A DNA stretch of 64,000 nt from Hypomesus transpacificus (lineage: Eukaryota > Chordata > Actinopteri > Osmeriformes > Osmeridae), in assembly GCF_021917145.1 (NCBI RefSeq), contig NC_061070.1, positions 14,282,772 to 14,346,771 of the forward strand, given 5' to 3'. Position numbers and translations under genes: made by a program. How positions within the stretch are numbered: the stretch's first letter is position 1; each line of letters begins with the position of its first letter. Below the pieces are notes generated by a model. That model made no database searches. It had not been told where the DNA came from and saw nothing but the letters and a program-made list of their open reading frames with translations. Below are positions 43,704 to 54,500 of the stretch, piece by piece.

Positions 43704-45370
43704 AACCTATGGCCTTGACTGCTTATATTTGAGCGCGGCACTTGCTGGTATTTAAATCCAATGTACGCACAGTACGGGAGTCTGCTCAAAGATATATAAA
43801 GAGCTATGGCGCTTTTATAAAACTGTTTGTAAATACATTTTCTGTCTTATACACACAATTTCAAAAGAAAAAGGTATTTCTAGTTGTTACTTCTTTGTTG
43901 TACTAGCTAAACAAACAGTACGTGGTTTTGTCATCTGGGTAAAGTGGATCTAGATACAGTCTGTACTCCGTGGCATTTACATGAAGATGAGAGAAGGGAC
44001 ATCTCTTCCTGGTGAGTTAGCCTGCTAGCTATGGCGAAATAATTTAAACCAACCGATTGAGACATATCGAGACAAATACAAAACTTTCATACTTGTAGCT
44101 CTGGCTGTGTTTCTGTCACTTCTCAGTTATTTCGCCTAACATTTGCAAATGTTCTCACTCTAATTTTTATTTTTATTTAACAGAAGAGTAGAGCTAGTTA
44201 GGTGGCTAGCTTTGGGCACAAAGCCGGCTGGCTAGTGTTTACAGCTAGGCTAGCTAGGGACTCTAGCTGGGTATTTTTCTGGAATTGAGCTGGCGATGAA
44301 CCACCATAGTAGTTGCAGGCTAACTAGCTAAATTGTGGCAATGTATATGACTCCACATTAGCCAGCATTCCTTATCTGTAAACCCTAAAGATAGTTAACT
44401 ATAAAAGAGTCTCCGATTTTGGAGTGTTAGCCTAGGCTAGCAAAGCTATCTGACAGAAGTTATTATCAGATAAATGTATAATAAAGAGAGAACTCCCACT
44501 CTCGGGAAACTTCCGGGTTCTGAACTGGTTGCAGTTCCACTCAAGTTCCATATGAGGGCGCTAACCGTTAGTAACGGTCGAGTGCAGAATGAATGGAGGT
44601 CTATGGAGCTATACCCCTCAAAATCCACTTTTCAGGATATGATTTTTTGTCTAGTAATTTGAATTCTGAAATCGAAAGGGGAGGCAAAAGAAATACACAC
44701 CACTGGGTGTTAGATCTTTTTTTAAGTCGCCTTTCTGTTCTAAAAAGCCTTTGAAAATGGCATTGACGTCATACACATCGTATGACCGGAGCTACTGCTT
44801 GACGGCAAGCTCTGGTTACTTCCACTTTACTCTCGAGGCATCGACAACACAGCTGACAGGTTAGGCTCTCCCTGTCAATACACATGCTAGAAAGAGTTTT
44901 GGCTTGCTAATGTTGTTGCTAATGTTGCTAATCCTGCTAATGCTCTGACATTCTGGTTCTGCTTCGGATGCCATCAAGCAGGTCGTAGTCAGTCCTTCAC
45001 TAACCAATCAACATTCGTTAGCAGAATGCTAGCGTGTTATGGGCAACAACGACTTACCCTGTAAGAAATCAAAAGGACATAAGTACTCGTTCATTCAACT
45101 TTTGACCTGTAATCCATGTTGAACATGCAAAAACTATAATCAAATCTGAGATTTATCAATGACAATCAGGCGAAAGAGACAAATTTAGCCGTTTAGCTCC
45201 ATAGACTCCCATTAATTTTGCACTCGACCGCGATCACTCCTATAACTAAATAAATAAATACTTGGATAAATAAATAATTATATAACACAAAGCTTAAATA
45301 AATGACACAAAATATATAAATGTTACATGTATTTGTGTGTGTATATATATATATGTTTACGTTTTCATGT

Positions 45371-45522
45371 GTTTACATTTATTCATTTATACTTACATTT
45401 ATTTATTTATACTTACATTTATTTATTTATACTTACATTTATGTATTTATACTTACATTTATTCATTTATACTTACATTTATTTATTTATACTTACATTT
45501 ATGTATTTATACTTACATTTAT
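45371..45522. repeat. 20-bp minisatellite, left arm of fold-back, about 8 units
   Basis: Units of the form ACTTACATTTATTTATTTAT vary only at two bases (TT, TC, GT). Three frames stay open because the unit lacks stops, so the apparent proteins are artefacts of the repeat. Confidence 0.9.
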
Positions 45523-45697
45523 CCACGGTGAAACTTCCTGCAGCAAAATAAATCTGTCGTCCCCCCGTCACCAAGTCAGGGGGCGGGTCAAAGCCTCTGA
45601 TTGGTGAATGAACAGTATTACACACCAGGCAGGCTCAACCAGTCGATCAAGCTCTCTTTAAGCTAGAGGGATCCTCTATCGCCTCACTCTACAGCTG

Positions 45698-46001
45698 CTA
45701 GGGGTGTGCGACACTGCACGATGTGGTATAGATCCGATACCAAGGAGTAAATACAGGGCCAGTATTGCCAATACCGATACTTTGGGCTTAGAAAAGCAGT
45801 GGAGGGGCAAAGTGAGTTTGAGCGAAGTTAGACGGTGTTTGCACAACCACTATGATGTAAAGGGAGTTGTGTACTCAGTGTGAAATGAAACTTAGGTATC
45901 ACGCTATCAATCGGGCTATTGATACCAACGTTGGTATCGATAGTTGCCGGGTTTCCCAACCCGGCCACTGTCGGTCTTAAGATCGATATGCCCACCCCTA
46001 T
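45698..46001. mobile_element. Possible MITE nested in the fold-back spacer
   Basis: The left end TAGGGGTGTGCGA faces the right end CGATATGCCCACCCCTA, whose complement is TAGGGGTGGGCATATCG. The interior is rich in GATACC/GGTATCG motifs and has no coding capacity. TSDs could not be identified, so the boundaries are tentative. Confidence 0.5.
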
Positions 46002-46342
46002 GCTGTATCATCAGACATCACATCATGAGGATCGTGAACACATTTTCATTGATGTCTGTGTCAGTTAGGGCCAATATCATTCCTATAATTTCAGCGAAGC
46101 TCTCAATATGATGTAAAAAAAAAGTGAACTGGCAGGTGCCTCCATCTCTTCAGCTTCCGCCAACATTTTGACCACTGTAGCATTCAATATTTCATTCATT
46201 GAATCCGCACAAGGTGCTGCCACCTTGAAATAGTCAAAAGCAGTCGATTCAAGTTGAACCACCAATCAGAGGCTTTGATCCGCCCCCTGACTTTGTGACG
46301 GGGGGACGACAGATTTATTTTGCTGCAGGAAGTTTCACCGTG

Positions 46343-46452
46343 GATAAATGTAAGTATAAATACATAAATGTAAGTATAAATAAATAAATGTAAGTATAAA
46401 TAAATAAATGTAAGTATAAATGAATAAATGTAAGTATAAATGAATAAATGTA
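46343..46452. repeat. 20-bp minisatellite, right arm of fold-back, about 6 units
   Basis: This is the reverse-complement partner of the array at 45371-45522, with TAAGTATAAATAAATAAATG-type units. It has about two units fewer, which accounts for the 40-bp length difference between the arms. Confidence 0.9.
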
Positions 46453-47271
46453 AACACATGAAAACCTAAACATATATATATATATACACACACAAATACA
46501 TGTAACATTTATATATTTTGTGTCATTTATTTAAGCTTTGTGTTATATAATTATTTATTTATCCAAGTATTTATTTATTTAGTTTTGGCCCCTATAATCC
46601 TCCATACACTCCCAGTGGAACTCTGGTGGAACTGCAACAAAATTCGGTACAATGGGGCTTAATAGGGAGTGGGCAGGCTCTCCTTAAACAGGCTCTGTTA
46701 TTAAACAGGCTCTGTTATTATCATTGGGTCTGATTCAGTTCATGCAGCGCATCACTTGAGCCGAGGTAACTAAGTTACTCAATTGTATTTAAATGTATTG
46801 TTGTATTGCACTGTATTGCACTGTATTGCTGTATTGCACTGTATTGCATTAACATTTAACTTTTTGTAGTATTTGAATGAGTCATGAGTGTCTTGCCTCG
46901 TACAACTCATTGCCAACTCTTTCGCTTTTGTTTTCTGTTCCTAGTCAAATTCTACAGGGTGTCAAACCCAACTAAGTAAGGCAAAGAATGTTTGCTCCTG
47001 TGCTTCTGTACTACATTTGATCAACAACTCACGGGAATAGCCACTCACCAACCAAAATGGGCAGAATGAAATGACATTCACTTTTTATAGTGATCAATCT
47101 GGCTTTCTCTGTTCAAGGATATATTGTCTGCCACATTAGTATGTTTGGCTAAACATACTATTTATGAGGACTTGATGCATTGCAACAAGGGTGAACTGTC
47201 AATCTTGGGGGAGGTTTAGCAGAATTTGAAGAAAATGAAGACGTCCCAGCCTTAGATCTGAGGAAAGCGTG

Positions 47272-50098
47272 ATGCCCAGGCGAAGGTTAACTCTGCAGGG
47301 CCGGGCACGCTGGTTGCTCCTTGGTCTTTTCCTGCTACTGGTGCTGTTGCTGTTTGCCTACCTGCTTGAGTGCACCCCCCCAGCAGACGTCAGCCTGATG
47401 CTGCCTGGCCTGGGTGCCGAGCCCTATAGTAAGGAGTACTGCCAAGCCCTGCTGCAGGAGCAAGAGGAGCACCATGTCAGCCGCACCACCAGCCTCAAGC
47501 GTCAGATTGCCCAGCTCAAGCAGGAGCTCCAGGAGATGAGTGAGAAGCTGAAGGTGCTGCAGGACAGGAAGGAGCTCCCTGGGATACAGGGGCTGGCTGA
47601 CAACAAGGACCAAGAGCCTGGAGACCTCCTGGAATACCTCCATTCTCAAATTGACAAGGCAGAGGTGAACACGGGTGCGCGCTTGCCCAGTGAGTATGCT
47701 CTTGTCCCCTTTGAGAGCTTCACCTCCACCAAGGTGTATCAGCTGGAGATGGGGCTGACGCGGCACCCAGAGGAGAAGCCTGTTCGTAAGGATCGCAGAG
47801 ATGAGCTAGTTGAGGTCATAGAAGCAGCTTTGGATGTCATTAACAACCCAGATGAGGAGGATGGCCAGGAGGATGAAGCACCTATGCAGAGGCAGACCTA
47901 CACAGAGAACCACTTCACTGAGGGTAAGAAGGACCCTGACCATGTGTGAATCTGTTACTGAAAAGTAGCTGTTATAAGGGCATATTTGTGGAATGCTTGA
48001 CGTTGAAGTTCAAGTAGCTTTTTTGTCAATTTCTTAACATGTCAAGACATGAAAAGGAATCGATAGAACGTTTCCCACTCTCCCACAGGGAAACATATAA
48101 AGTGCACCGGCACAACAGATAAGACAGGACGACAAGACGTGGTAATCTTTTGTCCATTTTGACTTATTCTGATATTCGTGCAGGGCTATACAGGACTGAA
48201 CGGGACAAAGGCACGCTCTATGAACTCTACTTTGCAAAAGAGGATTCCAGCAGCTTCCGGCACGTCACTCTTTTCCGTCCATTTGGTCCTTTGATGAAGG
48301 TCAGGAGCACATCTGTGGAGACATCAGGGATCATAATCAACATCATTGTGCCACTGGCAGGCAGAACAGAAACCTTCTCACAGTTCCTACACAACTTCAG
48401 GTGTTGATTTGATTGATATATAATTTTCATAATATTTTAAAAATATGTATGAATTCCATAAATTATATTATTGATTATTTTCACCAATATTTACCAAGCC
48501 TGATTGGTTGATAGATATTGTATTGCCTGTTAGACATAGATAGAATACATGTACCTAAAGATACCTTGAAGGCAGAATTGGCAAGTTTTTGGACCAAAAT
48601 CATTGCATTTGGTCTGAATGGTGTCCAATCATTTTTGCTGGTCCGACCTTAATGATTCGTCATGTTTGTTACAGTCTTGCGACGCCAACAGATTTGTGTA
48701 ATTTTAGTTTCAATAGTTTCTATCAGGATGTGAAGTTTATTTCAGCAAATTTGACAAAAAGTGCTTCTCAACAACATTGCCTACCCTGCCTTTAAGTATG
48801 ACTTTTTAAAGGCTACTTTTGTTTTGCAGGGAAGTTTGTATCCAACATGATAGACAAGTGCATTTGACCGTGGTTTACTTTGGACAGGAGGGCTTACAAG
48901 AGGTTAAGTCCTCTTTAGAAAAGATGTCCAGGTTTGTTCTCATATTGTGAATTATTTCACATCCAAACACATTCTACCTGCTCTTTCAATTTACCACATT
49001 GTACAAATGGTTCTCACAAATCTCTGTATCCACAGTCTCCTGGATATATGTGACAGCTGTTCCTCCTTGATTTGTTAACATTGTTATTTCTTCACCAGGG
49101 AGGAGGACTTCTCTAACTACACCCTCATCCCAGTGGACGAGGAGTTTTCCAGGGGCAGAGGTCTTGACATTGGAGCCCATGCCTGGAAGAAGGGAGATGT
49201 GTTGATGTTCTTCTGTGACGTGGATATCTACTTCACACTGGAGTTCCTCAACACTTGCCGTCTGAACTCTGCTCCAAGTAAGTCTATGAAATTATGTATA
49301 TTTTTTATTTTAAATATACAGTGGTCTTCTGATGTTTGTACAATATTGGTTGTGATGGGATATGTGTTATGACAAACTCAACTTTCTGTTTTCTCTTGTT
49401 TTATTTTGTAGACAAGAAAGTATTTTATCCAGTGGTTTTCAGTTTGTACAATCCAGCCATAGTTTATGGAAATTTGGAGCTAGCCCCCCCTATTGAAAAC
49501 CAGCTTGTGAGTACAAAATACACTTTTTAATGTAGTCTTTTTTTTTTCTTTTCTGGTGTATATGTATCAGATGACAAGCTGTCTTTTTATGCAGATTCAT
49601 AAGAAAGATGCTGGTTTCTGGAGAGACTTTGGCTTTGGAATGACATGTCAATACCGCTCAGATTTCCTCAACATTGGTAAGCCATGTTGATAAGCTCAGT
49701 AAAGACAGTTTCATAATATACAGTAGGTAGTATTGAATATTTCATCTGAGAAAGCAATTAGTCAGGAATCTGAACTGAGAACTTGATGTGTGATTTGCTT
49801 TCCAGGCGGTTTTGATCTTGAAGTAAAGGGTTGGGGTGTGGAAGACGTCCACTTGTACAGGAAATACCTGCGAAGCGACTTAATTGTGATGCGAACACCG
49901 GTGTCAGGTCTATTCCACTTGTGGCACGAGAAGCAGTGTGCAGATGAGTTGACACCAGAGCAGTACCGCATGTGCATTCAGTCCAAAGCCATGAACGAGG
50001 CCTCGCACTCCCACCTGGGCATGCTGGTGTTCCGAGAGGAGATTGAGAATCACCTCCGCAAGCAGGCCTTCAAGACTCAGATCAAAGCAGATGAATGA
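47272..50098 (+). CDS. csgalnact2: Chondroitin sulfate N-acetylgalactosaminyltransferase 2
   Basis: This Golgi type II membrane enzyme adds GalNAc to the linkage tetrasaccharide and to growing chondroitin chains. Eight coding exons give 539 residues: 47272-47923, 48184-48400, 48830-48931, 49099-49277, 49412-49506, 49595-49676, 49806-50098, with phases joining (seven coding exons listed; an untranslated first exon is likely). Start is the ATG at 47272 (MPRRRLTLQ), matching the human N-terminus. Residues 14-34 form the signal anchor, about 55-105 a coiled coil, then [21 protein letters not shown]. The catalytic part has [14 protein letters not shown], the metal-binding DVD at 364-366 (FFCDVDIYF), [20 protein letters not shown] and [21 protein letters not shown]. 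The motif normally WGGED reads WGVED (Val454). The gene follows RET as in mammals. Confidence 0.97.
48568..48793. mobile_element. MITE in CSGALNACT2 intron 2
   Basis: The left end GAAGGCAGAATTGGCAAG faces a right end whose complement is AAAGGCAGGGTAGGCAATG. The 226-bp interior is non-coding. The termini are imperfect inverted repeats of a short non-autonomous DNA transposon; a target duplication is not evident. Confidence 0.55.
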
Positions 50099-50444
50099 AC
50101 CGGTTTGTTTCCAACATGGATGTCTTTGTCCCTTTGTGCAACTTACAGTCCAGGCGCTGATGTTTTAGAAGACATCAGAATGGCAGTACTAAATATGGTT
50201 AATTATGAAAATGCACTATAGAAGAAGCTGTTGACACAAAAACCTCCAGTTATTTGTTATAGTTTAGCTGAAGACACAGATGAATGTACTAAAATGTACA
50301 GTTACATTGATAAATGTGAAAAATCTAAGTGATAGACCTGAATAGCACTACCTGCATTAACATCAAAAGACTAAACACCTTTAAAGTTTGGACTAAACTA
50401 TCAGGCGGTGGTCCAACCAAACTAAGGATTGGGTCCCTGTAAAC

Positions 50445-50450
50445 AATAAA
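50445..50450 (+). terminator. Proximal polyadenylation signal, CSGALNACT2
   Basis: AATAAA lies about 350 bp after the stop codon, overlapped by a second A-rich AATAAAA copy. Confidence 0.45.
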
Positions 50451-51124
50451 ATAAAAAATGTTAGTTGTCCCATGCCAGTCTCAAGCCATATGTTATATTA
50501 TTTTTTATTCATAGGAAACCTGGGTGATTCCTACAGCTGGGTTAAACCATTCATGATTGAGCCATTAAATGACAATTGCGCTGTGGGAAATCTGGTATTA
50601 TTAACATGTACATAACTTTTCTGTGTACATCATTCTAATGGTTTATGTTTTTATAATACGATACGTGTGCCTACTAGCTGGGTGTGGGGATATGAAAGTC
50701 AAGATTATACTCTATACCTCTTTGAGGTTGAAGTCATTGATTAAAATTTATGACAATACAGAGCAGCATTCACAACTGAAAATAGTACATGTTGGTCCTG
50801 ATCATGTCTGCTGAGAAAAACATTGCTGGAAAGAGATATTTACACTTGCAAGAATGTGACCTTATCAGATAGCTCTTTATTTGTTTTAAATGTCTTCAAA
50901 AACTGAAGCTGAACATTATTACAAATGGATAGGTTACGGTTGCATTTTTTTTGTACACAAATATGCCAGTTTTGTTGCATTTCTGTTCCTTGTTCTGTTA
51001 AACATTGGCCTTCCACCTATTTTACCCTGCTGCATGGTTCTGTAGTCTATATTATTTCTAGAAAGGTTTTTTTTATTTTTTTTAAGGATTCGGTTTTTAA
51101 CTGAGCTCTACTCAACACCAATAC

Positions 51125-51130
51125 AATAAA
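51125..51130 (+). terminator. Distal polyadenylation signal, CSGALNACT2
   Basis: AATAAA about 1.03 kb after the stop, just before the opposing SEC23IP signal. Position suggests it ends a long 3' untranslated region. Confidence 0.5.
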
Positions 51131-51161
51131 AAGACTTAACAACTGATGTGAAAGTAAACTA

Positions 51162-51167
51162 TTTATT
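51162..51167 (-). terminator. Polyadenylation signal, SEC23IP
   Basis: TTTATT on the plus strand is AATAAA on the minus strand, about 395 bp after the SEC23IP stop. Confidence 0.45.
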
Positions 51168-51562
51168 TGACTTATTTCACCATAAAATGTATGTAGTATT
51201 TCAATTTCTTCTGTCACACAATTGTTTAAATTCTCTCAATGTCTCAGTTGGATCCATATACTGTACATTGCAGTAAATCTCAAGCAAGCTTCACCAGTTC
51301 GATAATTTAAGCTATAAAATGTAACTAGTGGTCTTAGAATCCACTAATCTGCCAAAACAATTCTTAATTTAAGACAAATGGCATAATACAAGTGTATTCA
51401 TCATAATACAATTGACTACAAGAAATATATAGAAAATAGAAGAATACTAACAGAAAGGCATGTATCAAATCAAAGAGCAATAGCACAATGCTGATAGGGG
51501 CTGTAGGGGGGTTTCTGATTAATATTTGCAGGTTTATTTTCCACTCCAGCCAATCTATTTCC

Positions 51563-54500
51563 TCAGTGCATATGTTCTGGCTGTATTCCCATGGTCTTGT
51601 AGATCTCTTTGAGAATAAGAAGAGCTGTGTCCTCTGACTCCCTGGAAGAATTTAAATATCATATATCATTAATTGCGGGTTACATTTACAAGTACTTTAT
51701 GTTGAGAAATATCTTTGCTAAAAGTCAAGTTGAAGGACAATGGCAGAGGAAAATGAAACTGCCCACATACCAGTAGCACAGATGACTCTGAAGGGCGAAC
51801 AGGTACTCGTTGAAGCTTTCGATTGGCTTTTCCTGTAGAACGTAGTCAATGCGATTTCCTGCGTTTAACATTCCTATCTTCACTTGTGGCTCCTCCTCCC
51901 GCAGGGGCTCAGGACTCTCCACCATCTTGGATTCTGTGACAAACCCTAAGAGGGTATTTACAGTTTCACAATCATATACATTAACATTTATACTTCAACA
52001 ATAAATGCCAACAAGGGGGTATTTTAGGTTCCAGTTCAATTCAATAAAATAAATGCCATTGTATCAATGACACTCCACCTCAAGTGTCAATGAGAAAACT
52101 CACCCTGCTGCACCTGCTTCTCCTCCTCCTCTTTGATTTGATTGGCCACCATGGCTAGTTCAGCCTGTAGCTGGGCAGAAGATGTGTGAGCCCGGGCAAA
52201 GTCATTAAGCGTCTGCCAGGCACTCTTCAGGGAACTAATGAAGCCGTGCTTCAAGTCTGAGCCCATACGAGTCAGGCTTTCCTTCAGCTCTGCAACAGAC
52301 AACAGACCCCCCTTGTTAGACCCTCCTGTAACATGATGCAATGCAACTTCTGATCAGGAAATTCACATTCTGCAGGATTAAGGTCTTTATTGTAGATGCC
52401 CATACCAAGATGAAGTCTCTTTCTCCCTTTGTGATGTGGGATGAGAACAGGCTTCAAATCCAAGTCTGGCATTATCATGGGCTCCATCCTGTATGCAACT
52501 GGGTCCAACTAAAGCAGAGGACAACCTTGTTATTACATCAAATGTTTTTGTGATTTAAAAATACAAGTAAATGTATAGGGACCAGATGGCTGAACGGATA
52601 GGGAGTCGGGCTATTAATCAGAAGGTTGTTAGTTCGATTCTCGGCTGTGCCAAATGACGTGTCCTTGGGCAAGGCACTTCACCCTACTTTGCCTCGGGGG
52701 AATGTCCCTGTACTTACTGTAAGTTGCTCTGTCTGCTAAATGACTAAATGTAAATGCTTTTTTACTTGAGCATGTCATGAACAAGCACAATCACATTCCT
52801 CTAAGGGCAAATAGAGTCAGACGGGTTCACAAACCGGATGGTAGATGTTGAAGAAGCCTTTGCAGGTGGGCAGCTGGTAAGTCTCTTCGATCTTCTCCAG
52901 CCCTCGGACTGTCAGGAACATTCCTATTGGAGATCCCAAAGCAAAGAAATTCTCTGGCTCAAAGTCCAGAGAGTGGTACACCACAGATACCTATGCAGTG
53001 GAAGGGTGACAACGATATTGTTATTTTCATTGCAAAGGTATAATACCATTTTACAACAATGTAAAAATGTTTAAAGTGATTATTTATGTAATATGTTGCA
53101 TCAGTTTCCACTGATGTGCCAAAAAATGGGAGGTGGTTTACCTGTCCAGTGCCAACTTCAAAGTAGTTGTAATCCACATGGATAGAGGAGACAGTCCCGC
53201 CTACAGGAAGTTTCATAGCGCTCGGTTCTGGGAGGGGTCCTGATACTTGACTGGGCACAACCTCCTGACTGGCTACCTTTACTTCCTCCTTCTCTTGTGC
53301 TGCCTGGTGTGTGGCCAACAAATAGGTGACAAACAAGAGAGGAGACATTTTCATGTTAAACTGGTTTTGGTTTGGCAGCTTCACTGAGGAGTTTTCAGAG
53401 AAGGCTGTTAAACTAACCTGCTTATTCGCTTTTTCCTTCACAAATTTGGCTATTTTCTTCCGTGGTCCCAGGGGAATGCCCATCTCTTTAAGATCATCAA
53501 CTGTACACATCAGCTTCATATGAGGGGGAAAGAGATGATAAGTCAATAAATCCCAGGTGCCTTGACATTCAGTGTCCTGTCAATGTTCAATATAGGTCAT
53601 GTGATTACAAGCAAGAGGGTTCTTACAAAAGACTCAATGTCTATCTTCTCCTGTTCAAAAGTACTCTGGTAGTCACATAACCCCAGGTGCTCCAGCACAG
53701 TGGAGAGATCTTCAAGCTCTTCGGACTCTTCTTTAGGCACCTCCTCCACAGCAGGTGGGACAGCAGCACTATTAGCCTGGGAGATGGGGCCAGACACCTG
53801 ATTTGAGAATAAGATGGGAAATTAAAGTTGTACTTTAATTGAAAATAACTTTGTTATCACAATTTATGAAGGTGATTGTTTTCCGTTGTTGAGTTTATAT
53901 GATGGCTATGAACTCTCACCTGTTGTCTGTCTGCCAGGATGCCTCCATTAGAGGTGGCCATGGTTGTCATCCCTTGCAGGGGTGAGCAATTCTTCTGATT
54001 AGAGAGCAAGTCAAATAGTATAAGAGAACCTGGACAGAACAAGGACATAAAACAATATTCAATACAAATGATTCTCATTTATTTTCAAAGCCTGAATAAA
54101 TGTTCACACCACAACTAACCCAGGCTGTGTCCAGACACTGAAACACCTCCTTTGAAATCTGGATTTCTCTGCATGAACAGGGCATAAATCCTATTAATCT
54201 CCTGGGCAACTGTGTCCATTATGGTCTGGCAGTAGGTTGGGCTGTTGTAGAACAATACGTCTAACAGAGTCTCGTTAGTAAAATGACGCAAGCGTCCAGT
54301 ACTGGGCAGGGTGATCTTCTTTATCCTCCTGAAAAAGGAAGAATAATCATGTAGAGGGTTAAAACATTAGTAAATCTGCCAATCCTGAAAGACAATTGGT
54401 TTCACACAGTCATGAACCATGGCTCTGTGTGTCTGTCACCTGTCCACGCCTGTGGCGTCTCCATGCAGTGCTGTATGCCACTGGACAGGAAGGAACTCTA

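Larger units (their letters stand above)
44519..46640. mobile_element. Nested fold-back (inverted repeat) element, about 2.1 kb
   Basis: Several inverted pairs are present. The outermost is GTTGCAGTTCCAC near 44528 against its complement near 46626-46638. A second pair is GGTCGAGTGCA with TCTATGGAGCTA near 44575-44615, facing its complement near 45193-45230. The largest pair is 45246-45606 against 46260-46581; it runs from CTAAATAAATAAATACTTGG through a 20-bp tandem array to CCAATCAGAGGCTTTGA on the right, and is nearly identical apart from array length. No transposase is seen. The outer pair could mark ends of one composite element or of several independent insertions. Confidence 0.75.
42575..47271. 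other. RET 3' flank and CSGALNACT2 upstream region
   Basis: The proximal part is RET 3' untranslated sequence. A long TA microsatellite and a nested fold-back element occupy much of the rest and are listed separately. A possible non-coding first exon of CSGALNACT2 lies before the GTGAGT donor at 44012: a TATATAAA-like sequence is near 43793, and GCTAGC-rich sequence follows at 44015-44440. No coding gene is supported. Confidence 0.5.
50099..51562. other. Convergent 3' region of CSGALNACT2 and SEC23IP
   Basis: No coding sequence is recognised. The interval should hold the 3' untranslated regions of the plus-strand CSGALNACT2 and the minus-strand SEC23IP, whose polyadenylation signals face each other near 51125-51167. 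Confidence 0.6.

Noticed and set aside
45320-45607. Three overlapping 64-95 residue open frames rich in Tyr, Leu, Phe and Ile
   Set aside because: They are translations of the 20-bp minisatellite, whose unit has no stop in several frames. No start context or homology supports a gene.
46083-46265. Minus-strand open frame of 60 residues faintly like the N-terminus of fish zinc-finger proteins
   Set aside because: It lies in the spacer of a repeat, has no continuing exon and the resemblance is too weak to support a call.
45371-46452. Regularly repeated 20-bp units resembling a CRISPR array
   Set aside because: The units are contiguous without unique spacers, mirrored in an inverted repeat, and lie in a vertebrate genome.
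47269-47271. GTG as start of CSGALNACT2
   Set aside because: The following ATG at 47272 gives MPRRR, the conserved vertebrate N-terminus.
47335-47766. Minus-strand 143-residue open frame
   Set aside because: It is the antisense shadow of CSGALNACT2 coding exon 1, rich in Leu because the sense strand is rich in Gln codons.
52587-52645. A tRNA gene candidate with A and B boxes
   Set aside because: The downstream body and tail are those of a SINE and a clean cloverleaf acceptor stem is not visible.
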